This document shows, piece by piece, positions 53,857 through 63,816 of a stretch of DNA of 64,000 nucleotides (the stretch's first letter is position 1; every line of letters begins with the position of its first letter). The notes below the pieces were generated by a model, which did not search any database, had not been told where the DNA came from, and saw only the letters and a list, made by a program, of their open reading frames with translations. This DNA comes from an uncultured Lachnospiraceae bacterium. Lineage in GTDB: Bacteria > Bacillota_A > Clostridia > Lachnospirales > Lachnospiraceae. Position numbers and translations under genes: made by a program. The stretch spans positions 1 to 64,000 of the forward strand of contig CADCIU010000019.1 in the NCBI GenBank assembly GCA_902801585.1. The letters are read 5' to 3'.

Positions 53857-55359
53857 ATGTCCTGCACAACTCTTCTGATCGGCAAAAAAGCAAGTTATGA
53901 CGGCTCCACAATGATCGCCCGCAATGACGATTCTGCTGCCGGCGCCTTCACGCCCAAGAAACTCACAGTCGTTCTGCCAAAGGACCAGCCCCGGCATTAT
54001 GAATCTGTCATCAGCCATGTCGGGATCGATCTTCCCGACGATCCGATGCGCTATACCGCGGTCCCCAACGCACTCGAAGGAGAAGGCATCTGGGCAGGTG
54101 CCGGCGTCAACGCCGCCAACGTCGCCATGACCGCCACAGAAACGATCGCCTCCAATGAAAGAGTCCTGGGTGCTGACCCGCTGGTCCGATACATCCCCGC
54201 CGATGAAGACATGCCCATGGTGCCCAGCGGCATCGGTGAAGAGGACCTTGTCACCATTGTCCTCCCCTATATTCACAGTGCGAGGGAAGGCGTGCTCCGC
54301 ACGGCAAAGCTTTTGGAGGAATTCGGTACATATGAGATGAACGGGATCGCCTTTGCGGATATCCATGAGATCTGGTGGATGGAGACCCTTGGCGGTCACC
54401 ACTGGATCGCCAAAAGAGTGCCGGATGATCAGTACGTCGTCGTCCCCAATGAATCCGGGATCGACAGTTTTGATCTGGAAGATGCGCTGGGCCAAGGCGT
54501 CGATCACCTATGCAGCGCGGATCTGAAAGATTTTATTAAGGAGAATCATTTGGATCTGTCTACGGACGGGAAATTGAACCCCCGGGAGGCCTTCGGCACC
54601 GTAAGTGATGCCGACCGCGTATACAATACGCCGAGGGCGTGGTCTGTCCTGCGCTGCCTGAGCCCGGACAGGGCAAAATGGGACGGTCCCTCCGCACAGT
54701 ATTCCCCGCGCGACGGCAGCCTTCCCTGGAGCATGAAGCCTGCGCGCAAGATCACAGTGGAAGATGCCAAATACGTTCTCTCCGACCACTTTCAGGGGAC
54801 GCCCTACGACCCCTACAGTGATTTCGCTTGTGGTGATCGCGGCGGCAGTTCCATGGCCGGGGCTTACCGGCCGGTCGGTGTCAACAGAACGGACTTTTTG
54901 GCTCTTCTGCAGCTGCGGCCTTATGTGCCGGAGGCGGTCTGTGCCGTGGAATGGCTGACTTTTGGCTCCAATGTATTCAACACCTTCGTTCCGTTCTACA
55001 CGAACACGGAAAAAGTGCCGGCCTACCTCTCCACAACGGAAAAGGAGGTCGACACTGACAGCTTTTACTGGAACTGCAGGCTGATCGCGGCGCTCGCCGA
55101 CGCGCAGTTTAAGCCCTGCAAGATCCATATCGAGCGCTATCAGATCAAAGTCATGTCCGAGGCGCATCGGATCCTGAATGCGGCGGACCGGCTGACCGCG
55201 GAGCTGGCTGCCTTGAAGGCGGATCCGCAGCCGGTCATCGACTCGGCCAATGAGCAGCTCGCTGACATGCTGCGAGGAGAAACGTCAGCGGTCCTAAGCC
55301 TGGTCCTCGATGAGACCAGCAACCATATGAAGAATGCGTACGCGCGGTCGGATGCGTAA
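53857..55359 (+). CDS. Peptidase family C69 dipeptidase
   Basis: 500 residues from MSCTTLLIGKKASYDGSTMI. The Cys at position 3 is the expected Ntn nucleophile after N-terminal processing, followed by the ARNDDS motif conserved in PepD-type dipeptidases. A longer open frame upstream overlaps the transporter gene and has no basis; GAAAGGAATC precedes the chosen ATG. These enzymes cleave dipeptides in the cytoplasm. A REP-like half-element follows the stop. Confidence 0.92.
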   Translation: MSCTTLLIGKKASYDGSTMIARNDDSAAGAFTPKKLTVVLPKDQPRHYESVISHVGIDLPDDPMRYTAVPNALEGEGIWAGAGVNAANVAMTATETIASNERVLGADPLVRYIPADEDMPMVPSGIGEEDLVTIVLPYIHSAREGVLRTAKLLEEFGTYEMNGIAFADIHEIWWMETLGGHHWIAKRVPDDQYVVVPNESGIDSFDLEDALGQGVDHLCSADLKDFIKENHLDLSTDGKLNPREAFGTVSDADRVYNTPRAWSVLRCLSPDRAKWDGPSAQYSPRDGSLPWSMKPARKITVEDAKYVLSDHFQGTPYDPYSDFACGDRGGSSMAGAYRPVGVNRTDFLALLQLRPYVPEAVCAVEWLTFGSNVFNTFVPFYTNTEKVPAYLSTTEKEVDTDSFYWNCRLIAALADAQFKPCKIHIERYQIKVMSEAHRILNAADRLTAELAALKADPQPVIDSANEQLADMLRGETSAVLSLVLDETSNHMKNAYARSDA

Positions 55360-55362
55360 GGA

Positions 55363-55386
55363 GTCAAGAACCGTCCCCTTGACACC
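55363..55386. repeat. Half copy of a REP-like palindrome
   Basis: GTCAAGAACCGTCCCCTTGACACC differs by a few bases from one arm of the large palindrome at 63817-63883 (GTCAAAAGAACCGTCCCCAT and GACACC). It lies between the convergent C69 and PHP genes. Confidence 0.8.
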
Positions 55387-55397
55387 CCCTTGACACC

Positions 55398-56165
55398 TCA
55401 GACCTCCATCACTTCGATCAGCCTCGCCCTCGGGATCCCGCATTTCTCCAGGAATCTGTCCGCTTTCGCGATCACCTCCGGCGAATACACGTGATCCGCA
55501 TGGTGCGCGTCGGTGCCGTAGATCACGGAATTGCCTTCCCGCGCGGCGATCTTCCAGAACTTCTCGCACGGGTAGTTTCTGTCCTCCCGCACGCCCAGCA
55601 GGTTGATCTCCAGCGGGATCTCCGCCTCTTTGCAGTACCGGCATAGCTTCGTCATCTCCTCTTCGTAGATGTCGTCCGGTCCCGTGAACCACAGCACATC
55701 CGGATGGGCAAAATACAGAAACTTCCCGGTCTCCAGCGCCTCCCGGGTCTGCCTGCAATAGAGTTTTAACCTCTCCGCACTGTTCGTCCGTTCCCCGCAG
55801 AACGGCTCATTTACACCATCTCCCAGATAATGCTGCCCCAGGATCATGTACTCGATCGGATACGGTTCCAGGAGCCGCAGCAAAGGCTCCCACAGCGTAT
55901 ACAAATACTCCGCTTCCAGCCCCAGCAGGATATCGATGTCCGCTTTATACTCTCTTTTCAGATCCAATATCGTGTCGACGTACCCCTCCAGTTCTTCCGG
56001 CAGCATTTTGACCGGGCATACAAAACCATTTGGATACACCTGCGGCGTGTGGTCAGAAAAGCCCAGGATTTTCAGTCCCGCCGCAATCGCATTTTCCACG
56101 TATTCCCTCTCTGTCCCGTCGGCGTGGCGGCAGCGCCATGTATGTGTGTGATAGTTAGCAATCAT
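55398..56165 (-). CDS. PHP-domain phosphatase, histidinol-phosphatase (HisK) type
   Basis: 255 residues. Metal-binding motifs of the PHP fold are in order: YHTHTWRCRH at the N-terminus, GFSDHTPQ, a mid-chain GLEAEY, GQHYLGD, FAHPD, and YGTDAHHADHV. The family removes phosphate from L-histidinol phosphate; without his genes nearby another phosphoester is possible. GGGAGA precedes the ATG at 56165. Confidence 0.9.
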   Translation of the reverse strand: MIANYHTHTWRCRHADGTEREYVENAIAAGLKILGFSDHTPQVYPNGFVCPVKMLPEELEGYVDTILDLKREYKADIDILLGLEAEYLYTLWEPLLRLLEPYPIEYMILGQHYLGDGVNEPFCGERTNSAERLKLYCRQTREALETGKFLYFAHPDVLWFTGPDDIYEEEMTKLCRYCKEAEIPLEINLLGVREDRNYPCEKFWKIAAREGNSVIYGTDAHHADHVYSPEVIAKADRFLEKCGIPRARLIEVMEV

Positions 56166-56305
56166 AGGGCTCTCCCTGTTTTACGATTTTTATAATATTC
56201 GTGATTTTTCAAGCTTTCTTCAAGTTTCATCTCATATGATTCTATACAGATAAAGCCGAAAGGTACAGATAATCCTGTCAAAATACAGAAAAAAGGAGAA
56301 CAACA

Positions 56306-58012
56306 ATGGCAAACACAACAAAAAAGCATAACCATAAATTCAAAAAAGCCTCCGCAATGGCAGCAGCAAGTTTTATGATCATCAGTCTGGTCCTGGGCGG
56401 CTGCGGTTCCGCTGCTTCTTCGCAGACTTCTGCAGCTGCGGCACAGACCTCTGAAACGCAGGCACAGAATTCTGAAACTCCGGTGCAGACTTCTGATGAC
56501 GCACAGGACACTGACGCCGCGGTGCAGTCGTCTGACGCTTCCGCTCCGTCTGCCGGGTCCGAGTCAACCGCTTCGTCGGAGTCGGATTCCCGGTCATCCG
56601 AAGCGCTGATCGAAGATATAACCGGAAACATCACGGAGACGATCGAGAACAGCGCGGACGGTGAGCATGCGATCACCGCCGACGGAGAAGAAGCCTCCTA
56701 TTCTAATATAGCCGTGGTCAAAACCGGCGAATCAGAAGGAGATGAAGCTGATTTCTACGGTGAAAATGCGGCAATTTTTGCCACGAACGGAGCGACGCTC
56801 ACTCTCAGCGGCCTCTCAGTGAACACAGACGGCAAACATGCAAACGGTGTGTTCAGTTACGGAGAGGGGACAACCGTCAATATCTCCGATTCCGTGATCG
56901 AAACATCAGGCAATTGCTCCGGCGGACTGATGACGACCGGCGGCGGAACGATGAACGCATCCAACCTGGTGATCCATACGACCGGCAACAGCTCGGCTGC
57001 GATCCGCTCTGACCGCGGAGGCGGAACCGTCAATGTGACCGAAGGAAGCTATACAACAGACGGGACCGGATCACCGGTCATTTACTCCACCGCAGATATC
57101 ACTGTGAGTGATGCCTCCATGGAGTCCACCGCTTCTCAAGGCGTTGTCGTTGAGAGTCAAAATTCCGTCACCCTGAACAATGTAAATCTGACTGCAAACA
57201 ACGTGACTAAGAACAGTGACAAATCTGACTGGTATCAGGCGGTGATGATCTATCAGTCCATGTCCGGCGACGCCGATGAAGGTCTTGCCTCTTTTGCCAT
57301 GAACGGAGGGACGTTGACCAACCTGAACGGAGATGTGTTTTTTGTCAACAATACAACTGCGGCGATCGACTTAAGCGGCGCTGAGATCATCAATGAAGAT
57401 GAGGAAGGTGTTTTCCTGCGCGCGGCGGCGGCCGGCTGGGGAAGTGAAGGCAGCAACGGCGGCCATGTGACGTTGACAGCGGCGCAGCAGACGATCACCG
57501 GCGATATACTGGTCGATGAAGTCTCCACTCTGAATCTGTATCTGTCCAAAAACAGCAGCTTCACAGGCGCCATCAATCCTGACGGTGCCGCCGGCGATGT
57601 CTATGTCGAGATCGAGGACGGCTCCACATGGACGCTGACCGGTGACAGCTATATCACCTCCCTGCGCTGCGGCACAGGCAGCATCAATCTGAATGGATTC
57701 AAATTGTATGTGAACGGCGAGGAATACACGGAAGGTTCTGCTTCAGAAGGAGAAGCGATTAAAGTGGAGACGAGCAGCAGCTCGTCTCACGGCGGAAAGG
57801 ACGGCAGCAGCAAAAGCGGCTCCCACGGTGGTGAGAACGGTTCCCACGGCAATAAAGGAGGCGGCGAGCCGCCTGCCAAGCCGGATGGGGATGGCAGTGA
57901 GCCGCCTGCTAAGCCGGACGGGGATGGCGGCGAGCCGCCTGCTAAGCCGGATGGGGATGGCGGCGAGCCGCCTGCTAAGCCGGATGGAGATGGTGGCGTG
58001 CCGTCATTCTGA
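56306..58012 (+). CDS. Surface lipoprotein with beta-helix repeats and Pro/Asp/Gly tail
   Basis: 568 residues. A signal peptide ends in the lipobox LGGC (Cys33). A Ser/Thr/Gln-rich stretch follows (35-110), then a beta-helix-like region (about 120-470) with repeated short strands (TLTLSGLSVNTDGKHANGVF, VNISDSVIETSGNCSGGLMT). The end is Gly/Ser/His-rich (490-519) and then carries four EPPAKPDGDG repeats. It is anchored by lipid, with no LPXTG motif, and is likely exposed at the surface, perhaps to bind polysaccharide. AAAAGGAGAA precedes the ATG. Enzyme activity cannot be claimed. Confidence 0.83.
   Translation: MANTTKKHNHKFKKASAMAAASFMIISLVLGGCGSAASSQTSAAAAQTSETQAQNSETPVQTSDDAQDTDAAVQSSDASAPSAGSESTASSESDSRSSEALIEDITGNITETIENSADGEHAITADGEEASYSNIAVVKTGESEGDEADFYGENAAIFATNGATLTLSGLSVNTDGKHANGVFSYGEGTTVNISDSVIETSGNCSGGLMTTGGGTMNASNLVIHTTGNSSAAIRSDRGGGTVNVTEGSYTTDGTGSPVIYSTADITVSDASMESTASQGVVVESQNSVTLNNVNLTANNVTKNSDKSDWYQAVMIYQSMSGDADEGLASFAMNGGTLTNLNGDVFFVNNTTAAIDLSGAEIINEDEEGVFLRAAAAGWGSEGSNGGHVTLTAAQQTITGDILVDEVSTLNLYLSKNSSFTGAINPDGAAGDVYVEIEDGSTWTLTGDSYITSLRCGTGSINLNGFKLYVNGEEYTEGSASEGEAIKVETSSSSSHGGKDGSSKSGSHGGENGSHGNKGGGEPPAKPDGDGSEPPAKPDGDGGEPPAKPDGDGGEPPAKPDGDGGVPSF
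57863..57994. repeat. 33-bp tandem repeat (4 units)
   Basis: Four near-identical 33-bp units encode EPPAKPDGDG plus a Gly or Ser spacer at the C-terminus of the lipoprotein. Confidence 0.92.
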
Positions 58013-58481
58013 GACCGGAACGGCCACGGGAACAGCAGTTTAGTGTGAATTTCAAGTGCGGCGCCGTTCTGAGAACAGTTTTCAAGCCCACCTCGCACTT
58101 AAATCCTCTGAATAGAAGTAAGCGCAAAACGCAAAATCAGCAAATTACGATGCCCATCCTCGGAAGCTAGTAAGGGCCAATTCATAAATCAGACGATCAC
58201 ACTTATTCCAGCATAAAAGAGAGCAATTCCTCTCGGAGATTGAATCCCCGAGAATCCTTGCCCAAGAATCTTGAATTCCCAAGCCCGAGCCTCGCAGGTA
58301 AAAAGTTCTCGAGCCCGAGCCTCGCGGGCAAAAAATCCCCCGAGTCCAAAGGCTCGGGGAGCATAAAAAATCCCCCGAGTCCAAAGGCTCGGGGAGCATA
58401 AAAATCCCCCGAGTCCAAAGGCTCGGGGAGCATAAAAAATCCCCCGAGCCCAGCGCTCGGGGAACCAACACGTATCCAAGA
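58013..58481. other. Non-coding interval between convergent genes
   Basis: 469 bases with no convincing gene. The right part is the hairpin array at 58336-58463. Further left at about 58278-58332 there are two related GC-rich hairpins (AGCCCGAGCCTCG units). The open minus-strand frames here are made only of these repeats. No clear terminator for the plus-strand lipoprotein is seen outside the array. Confidence 0.7.
58336..58463 (-). terminator. Array of four near-identical terminator hairpins
   Basis: Hairpins at 58440-58463, 58405-58429, 58371-58395 and 58336-58360, each with a CCCCGAG / CTCGGGG stem, spaced by 34-35 bases and each followed on the minus strand by a T run. Three have loop CCTTTGGA and the first after rpe has a different loop. 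The repeat unit of about 35 bp includes the T run and GCATAA spacer. They terminate the rpe transcript redundantly. Confidence 0.88.
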
Positions 58482-59186
58482 TTACCCCAGAATCTCCATA
58501 AACGCTTCCGCTTTCTCTTTGACATCATCTCCGCCCAGGACCGCCGATCCCGCTACGATCATGTCAGCACCTGCGTCCAGGACTATCCCCACATTGTCTA
58601 CCTTGATGCCGCCGTCAACCTCGATGCGGAGGGCGGGGCTCACGCGCTCTGCTTCTTCCCGCAGTGCCCGGATCCTCTGTGTCGACTCGGGTATATACTT
58701 CTGTCCGCCGAAACCGGGTTCCACAGACATCACAAGGAACAGATCAATATAGGGAAGGAACCGAAATACGGATTCCACCGGCGTTTTCGGCTTGATGGAC
58801 AAACCGGCCTTCATTCCGGACGCATGGATCTTGTCGACAAGCCGCATTGTCTCCTCCGCCGCCTTCTCCTCGTCCCGTTCTCCCCCGTAAGCGAAGCCTC
58901 CGCCGGGCATGGCCTCATAGTGAAATGTGAAATAGTCCGCGCCGCCTTTGGCGAATGCTTCGACGTGGTCCGCCGGATTGGTGACCATAAGGTGGGCATC
59001 CAGGATCAGGTCTGTCATCTTTCTCACACTGCGCAGGATCGGTTCGCCGAAAGAGACCTCGGGCACGAAATGCCCATCCATCACATCAAAATGGACACAC
59101 TGTGCACCGCCGTCTTTCATTGCCTGAATCTGCTCGCCCAGACGGCCGAAATCTGCGGACAATATGGAAGGAGCCAAAATATTCAT
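58482..59186 (-). CDS. rpe: Ribulose-phosphate 3-epimerase
   Basis: 234 residues. The start (NILAPSILSADFGRLGEQIQ), the metal-binding HFDVMDGHFVPEVSFG and DAHLMVTNP, and the phosphate loop VDGGIKVDNVG match Rpe. It converts ribulose 5-phosphate to xylulose 5-phosphate in the pentose phosphate pathway. GAGGAGAA lies before the ATG, 18 bases after the rpiB stop, so they are cotranscribed. The hairpin array follows. Confidence 0.96.
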   Translation of the reverse strand: MNILAPSILSADFGRLGEQIQAMKDGGAQCVHFDVMDGHFVPEVSFGEPILRSVRKMTDLILDAHLMVTNPADHVEAFAKGGADYFTFHYEAMPGGGFAYGGERDEEKAAEETMRLVDKIHASGMKAGLSIKPKTPVESVFRFLPYIDLFLVMSVEPGFGGQKYIPESTQRIRALREEAERVSPALRIEVDGGIKVDNVGIVLDAGADMIVAGSAVLGGDDVKEKAEAFMEILG

Positions 59187-59203
59187 GCTTCGATTCTCCT
59201 CTC

Positions 59204-59674
59204 TTATTTCAGCGGTGCGTCCGCATAGCCGTAGTCTCTCTCGATCTGTGTGATCATATCGACACGTGCCGCATGACGGCCGCCCTGTTCTTCCGCTTCA
59301 AAGAAATTGTCGACGATCATCTTGGCGAGCTCTGTCCCGACGACGCGCTGCCCCATAGCGATGATCTGGCAGTGGTTGTGTTCTTTGACCATCTTGGCTG
59401 TAAAGCAGTCCGAGCAGACGCCCGCGCGGATACCGGGCACTTTATTGGCCGCCAGGGAGATCCCGACGCCTGTTCCGCATACCAGCACTCCTTTATCGAT
59501 CTCTCCGCGCCGGATCGCTTCTGCCACCTTCCTGCCAGCTATGGGATAATCCACCTTCTCTTCGGGGCTGTATGCGCCGAAGTCCACGCATTCGTATCCC
59601 TTCCCTTTGAGGTGTTCGAGCAGGCACGCCTTGAGTTCGATCGCCGCATGATCACTTCCAAATCCGATTTTCAT
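59204..59674 (-). CDS. rpiB: Ribose 5-phosphate isomerase B
   Basis: 156 residues, the RpiB length. MKIGFGSDHAAIELKACLLE, CGTGVGISLAANKVPGIRAG and the catalytic Cys and His regions are present (VLVCGTG, KEHNHCQI). It interconverts ribose 5-phosphate and ribulose 5-phosphate; sugar isomerases of the LacAB type share the fold but rpe next door favours RpiB. GGAGAAAAGAG precedes the ATG. Confidence 0.95.
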   Translation of the reverse strand: MKIGFGSDHAAIELKACLLEHLKGKGYECVDFGAYSPEEKVDYPIAGRKVAEAIRRGEIDKGVLVCGTGVGISLAANKVPGIRAGVCSDCFTAKMVKEHNHCQIIAMGQRVVGTELAKMIVDNFFEAEEQGGRHAARVDMITQIERDYGYADAPLK

Positions 59675-59691
59675 TCTTACTCTTTTCTCCT

Positions 59692-60654
59692 TTACTTTTT
59701 AGGTTTCTTCTTCATTCTGAGATACTGTGAGCAGCACGCCGCGAGGGAGAGATAAGCCTGCTCCGGCCTCTCGCTCCGGCCTGTGATCGCGATCGGGATC
59801 TTGGAACCGACCAGGATCCCGCAGCTCGTCGTCTGCGTGTGTGTCTCCAGCACCTTGACAATGATATTGCCCGCCAGAAGTGAAGGGACGACAATCCCGT
59901 CAAATTCGCCGCAGAAGGGGCAGTCGTAGTGTTTGAGTCTGGCAGCTTCCTTGCTCATGATCAGGTCATAAGTGATGGGTCCCACCAGATCGCAGTCCGC
60001 GATCGGCTCCTCCTGGTGATCCATCACGATCGTCTGCGCCTCTACGGTATCGCGCATGTGGAAGGCCGGCTTTTCAATAAGAGACAGCAGGGCGATCTTG
60101 GGTCTCTTTATGCCGAACAGCTCCAGCTCTTCGACGATATTGCGGATCACCTGCTTGCGGTTGTCTATGGACGGTTTGACAAGCAGCGTGACGTCGGAGA
60201 TCGCCATCAGCCGTTCCTCTCCCGGCACGTTATAAGTGACCACGTGCGTCAGCAGGCGGTCCTCCTGGATCAGGTGGTTGGCCTTGTTGAGAACCGGCAG
60301 CAGGAAATCGCGCGTCTGCGTGTTGCCGCGCATCAGGCAGTCCGCGTTTCCGGACCGGATCATTTCGATCGCATACTGTACCACGTTCGTATCGCCGGAG
60401 ATCGGCTGCAGATCGCAGTTCTTCTCTGAAATGCCCAGCGTCTCCATCGTCGTCTTAATCTTTTTATAGTTGCCGATGAGAATCGGTTCCACGAACCCTT
60501 CCTCCTGCGCGGCCATGGCGCCCGCCAGGATGTTCTCCGAGTCTGCACCCGCAATGGCGACGCGGAGCGGTCTCGGCATCGACCTGGCGCGTTCCTGAAT
60601 AAAACTATAATTCTTGGGAATATTCAAATTCTTAGGATTACTCAAAGAGCTCAT
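59692..60654 (-). CDS. Phosphate acetyl/butyryltransferase family protein
   Basis: 320 residues from ATG 60654, which has AGGAGG upstream. The fold signature is clear: [72 protein letters not shown]. It would move an acyl group between CoA and phosphate; Ptb-like enzymes prefer butyryl-CoA. No acetate or butyrate kinase gene is beside it, so substrate is unassigned. It lies between hppA and rpiB on the same strand. Confidence 0.9.
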   Translation of the reverse strand: MSSLSNPKNLNIPKNYSFIQERARSMPRPLRVAIAGADSENILAGAMAAQEEGFVEPILIGNYKKIKTTMETLGISEKNCDLQPISGDTNVVQYAIEMIRSGNADCLMRGNTQTRDFLLPVLNKANHLIQEDRLLTHVVTYNVPGEERLMAISDVTLLVKPSIDNRKQVIRNIVEELELFGIKRPKIALLSLIEKPAFHMRDTVEAQTIVMDHQEEPIADCDLVGPITYDLIMSKEAARLKHYDCPFCGEFDGIVVPSLLAGNIIVKVLETHTQTTSCGILVGSKIPIAITGRSERPEQAYLSLAACCSQYLRMKKKPKK

Positions 60655-60694
60655 CACATTCCTCCTATCACTCTCATCTTCCGACGATATCGGA

Positions 60695-62680
60695 TCAGAA
60701 CAGGCCTCCGAACTTCAGGAACAGCGGGGCGAATACAAGCGAGACGACGGTCATCAGCTTGATCAGAATATTGATGGACGGGCCGGACGTGTCTTTGAAA
60801 GGATCGCCGACCGTATCACCGACGACCGTGGCATGATGCGTATCACTGCCCTTGCCGCCCAGATGTCCTTCTTCCACGTATTTTTTGGCGTTGTCCCATG
60901 CGCCGCCCGCATTCGACATGAAGATCGCGAGCATGACGCCGGTCACCAGAGAGCCCGCCAAAAGACCGCCCAGTGCCGTCGGCCCCAGGACCAGGCCTAC
61001 CAGGAGCGGCGAGATGACCGCCATGACTCCCGGCACCAGCATCTCTTTGAGCGCCGCCTGCGTGGAGATCGCAACGCAGGATGTATAATCAGGTTTTCCG
61101 GTGCCCTCAAGGATCCCCGGAATCGTCCGGAACTGACGGCGGACCTCCTCGATCATCTTATAGGCCGCCTTGGATACGGAATCCATAGTGAGAGCGGAGA
61201 ACAAAAACGGAAGCATTCCGCCCAGGAACAATCCCGCGATCACCTTGTAATCGAGAAGATTGATCCCTGTCTCAAACAGTTTCACTGCCTGCGCATAGGA
61301 GACGAACAGTGCAAGCGCCGTGAGTGCGGCGGAGCCGATCGCGAATCCTTTTCCCATCGCAGCCGTGGTGTTGCCGACAGCGTCGAGCCGGTCTGTGATC
61401 TTGCGGACTTTGGAAGGAAGGCGGGACATCTCCGCAATACCTCCCGCGTTGTCCGCGATCGGGCCGTAGGCGTCGACCGCCACGGTAATCCCCGTTGTGG
61501 AGAGCATTCCGACGGCCGCCAGTGCGATCCCGTACAAGCCGTCCGCAATGTAAGCGCCGATAATGCCGATGCATATGAGCAGGATCGGAACTGCCGTGGA
61601 CTGCATGCCGACGGCGATGCCGCTTATGACCGTCGTGGCGGGTCCGGTCTCAGACTGTTTCGCGATCTTCTTGACGAACCGGTAATCCGAAGATGTATAG
61701 ATCTCCGTGACGATACCGATGATCAGGCCGACGACCAGGCCGAATATGATCGCGATCGCCGCCCGGAAACTGCCAAAAAACGCAAAGCTCAGGATCGCGG
61801 ATCCGACGATCACGACTGCCGCTGCCGAATAGCTCCCCATCTTGAGCGCCTTGTGCGGATTGGAGTTTTCATCTCCTTTTACGAAGAAGCAGCCTGCTAT
61901 GCCTGCTGCTATACCCAGTGCGGCAATGATCAGCGGGAAGATTCCTCCCCTGACCTCATGATACGCAACACCCAGAGCGATCGCCGAGACGAGCGATCCG
62001 ACATAAGATTCGAACAGATCAGCTCCCATTCCGGCCACGTCGCCGACATTGTCGCCCACGTTATCGGCGATCGTCGCGGGGTTTCGGGGGTCATCCTCCG
62101 GAATACCGGTCTCGACCTTTCCCACGAGGTCCGCGCCTACGTCAGCCGCTTTCGTATAAATGCCGCCGCCGACACGGGCGAACAGCGCAATGGACGAAGC
62201 GCCGAGGGAAAATCCGGACAGCACATCAGAATTCCCCGTGATCAGATAGATCGCGCTGGCACCCAAAAGGCCGAATCCGACGACGCACATTCCCATGACG
62301 GCGCCTCCCGAAAAGGCGACCGACAGGGCGGCGTTCATGCCGTGATCTTTTGCCGCTGCTGCCGTTCTCACATTCGCCCTCGTGGCTACGTTCATTCCGA
62401 TGTATCCTGCCGCTGTCGAGAAGGCGGCGCCCACCAGGAAGCACACAGCTGATATCCAACTGATGCCTGCGCCGATGAGGACAAACAAAATGGCCACAAA
62501 TACAACAAGAATCTTGTACTCCGCCATCAAAAAGGCGCTCGCGCCTTCATGAATGAATGCGGCGATCTCTTTCATCCGATCTGTACCCGCATCCTGTGCG
62601 GATACTTTCCTGATCAGATAATACGCAAAGGCAAGCGCGCACAAAGCAAGCGCTATAGAAATCAGTAACAAACCACGCAC
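60695..62680 (-). CDS. hppA: Membrane-bound K+-dependent pyrophosphatase
   Basis: 661 residues, about sixteen membrane segments. The catalytic motifs are [20 protein letters not shown] and [40 protein letters not shown] has Ala after NTT, the mark of the K+-dependent subgroup. It splits pyrophosphate and pumps protons or sodium ions; which ion cannot be decided here. The start is a GTG with GGAGG upstream, and a -10-like TATAAT lies at 62745-62740 on the minus strand. It heads the run hppA, phosphotransacylase, rpiB, rpe. Confidence 0.95.
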   Translation of the reverse strand: MRGLLLISIALALCALAFAYYLIRKVSAQDAGTDRMKEIAAFIHEGASAFLMAEYKILVVFVAILFVLIGAGISWISAVCFLVGAAFSTAAGYIGMNVATRANVRTAAAAKDHGMNAALSVAFSGGAVMGMCVVGFGLLGASAIYLITGNSDVLSGFSLGASSIALFARVGGGIYTKAADVGADLVGKVETGIPEDDPRNPATIADNVGDNVGDVAGMGADLFESYVGSLVSAIALGVAYHEVRGGIFPLIIAALGIAAGIAGCFFVKGDENSNPHKALKMGSYSAAAVVIVGSAILSFAFFGSFRAAIAIIFGLVVGLIIGIVTEIYTSSDYRFVKKIAKQSETGPATTVISGIAVGMQSTAVPILLICIGIIGAYIADGLYGIALAAVGMLSTTGITVAVDAYGPIADNAGGIAEMSRLPSKVRKITDRLDAVGNTTAAMGKGFAIGSAALTALALFVSYAQAVKLFETGINLLDYKVIAGLFLGGMLPFLFSALTMDSVSKAAYKMIEEVRRQFRTIPGILEGTGKPDYTSCVAISTQAALKEMLVPGVMAVISPLLVGLVLGPTALGGLLAGSLVTGVMLAIFMSNAGGAWDNAKKYVEEGHLGGKGSDTHHATVVGDTVGDPFKDTSGPSINILIKLMTVVSLVFAPLFLKFGGLF

Positions 62681-62845
62681 CCTTTTTCCCTCCTTTTTTG
62701 TCAGATCTCATTCCATTTCCAAGTTCTTTTACAGTTACTATTATACTATGAATTGTCAGAAATCTGCCCAAAACAAGAGGATTTAATGGTTTTGTACTTG
62801 ATTTTGTTCAAAATATTCTGTTTTTTTCTATTTTGACAGTATCAT

Positions 62846-63793
62846 CTACAGGTAGTTGAATTTCCCGTCATTTTTCTCTTCCAGTGCCTTGATCGCATGA
62901 TGCGTGTACTCGGCGAAGGGAACCGAAATTCCCAGCTCGCCGGCTTTTCGGATCAGTACACCGGTGAACATGTCGATCTCGGTGTGTCTGCCTGCGTCCA
63001 GGTCCTGAAGCGTCGAGAATCTTGCGACCGGTGCACAATTGCCCCACTGGAGGTTGGGCTCCGGCACCTGGATCCCGAGTGCATTTCCTACCATTTTGAC
63101 TTCATTGTAGAGCTTTTTCCTGAGGAACTCCAAATGCTCCGAATCCGCATACGCGCCGAAGGGCACGTCCAGAACGGCCTGCGGAAGGTTATAGCAGATG
63201 TTGGACGCATATTTGGTCCACTGATCCAGGATGATGTCTTTCATAAAATAGGTATTGCAGGTAGTGCCTTCAAAGAGTTTCTCGATCGCCTCGATCCTCT
63301 CGCTCTTGACCGGTGATCCCTTCTCCCCCAGGTAAATGCCCCATTTGAGTGTCGGGTCAAAAGATACCAGGCTTCGGCCGTCTTCACAGGCCCGCCGCTC
63401 GGAACTGACCCTGACCAGACTGTAGACGATCTGTGAAGGGTCGATGACACTGCCGATGATCTCCTCGGAATCGATTCCGTTCAGGACAGACAGAACGATC
63501 GTCCCCGGCGCTGCTATGCGGCGGATCGCGTCCAGAGAGCCTTCCAGTGCCGTGTACTTGACGGCAACTAACAGAAGGTCCACGCCTCTTGCTTCTTCCG
63601 GCGTCTTGACGGCCGGCCGGAATGTCCGGACCTGTTTCCTGTCGTCGATCAGGATCCCGTCCCGCTCGAGGCGCGCTTTCCGCTCTCCCTCGGCGACGAC
63701 GCTAAAGTCGATGCCTTCCTTGTTCATCAGTGCATAAATAAAATATGAGCCGACTGCTCCTGCTCCGAGGACAGCCGCTGAACGTACGACCAT
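62846..63793 (-). CDS. Ketopantoate reductase (PanE/ApbA) family protein
   Basis: 315 residues. N-terminal Rossmann domain with AVLGAGAVGSYFIYAL (GxGxxG) and a C-terminal helical domain with the conserved KYASNICYNLPQAVLD, which holds the catalytic Lys. It reduces 2-ketopantoate to pantoate with NADPH in true PanE, though paralogues act on other 2-oxo acids. AGGAGG precedes the ATG. A REP-like palindrome separates it from the RidA gene. Confidence 0.9.
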   Translation of the reverse strand: MVVRSAAVLGAGAVGSYFIYALMNKEGIDFSVVAEGERKARLERDGILIDDRKQVRTFRPAVKTPEEARGVDLLLVAVKYTALEGSLDAIRRIAAPGTIVLSVLNGIDSEEIIGSVIDPSQIVYSLVRVSSERRACEDGRSLVSFDPTLKWGIYLGEKGSPVKSERIEAIEKLFEGTTCNTYFMKDIILDQWTKYASNICYNLPQAVLDVPFGAYADSEHLEFLRKKLYNEVKMVGNALGIQVPEPNLQWGNCAPVARFSTLQDLDAGRHTEIDMFTGVLIRKAGELGISVPFAEYTHHAIKALEEKNDGKFNYL

Positions 63794-63816
63794 GGTTTCC
63801 CTCCTGTTTTCAGGGT

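Noticed and set aside
58336..58463. CRISPR array
   Set aside because: Spacing is regular, but the 'spacers' are identical T-rich segments, the repeats are strong hairpins with T runs, and there are no cas genes.
58145..58528. Minus-strand open frames with repeated Gly/Leu/Pro peptides after rpe
   Set aside because: The repeats are translated terminator hairpins; no ribosome site or start with merit.
60614..62452. Long plus-strand open frame of about 610 codons antisense to hppA
   Set aside because: The minus strand codes a clear membrane pyrophosphatase across the whole region; the antisense product has no recognisable domain and is rich in Arg, Asp and His, as expected for a shadow frame in GC-rich DNA.
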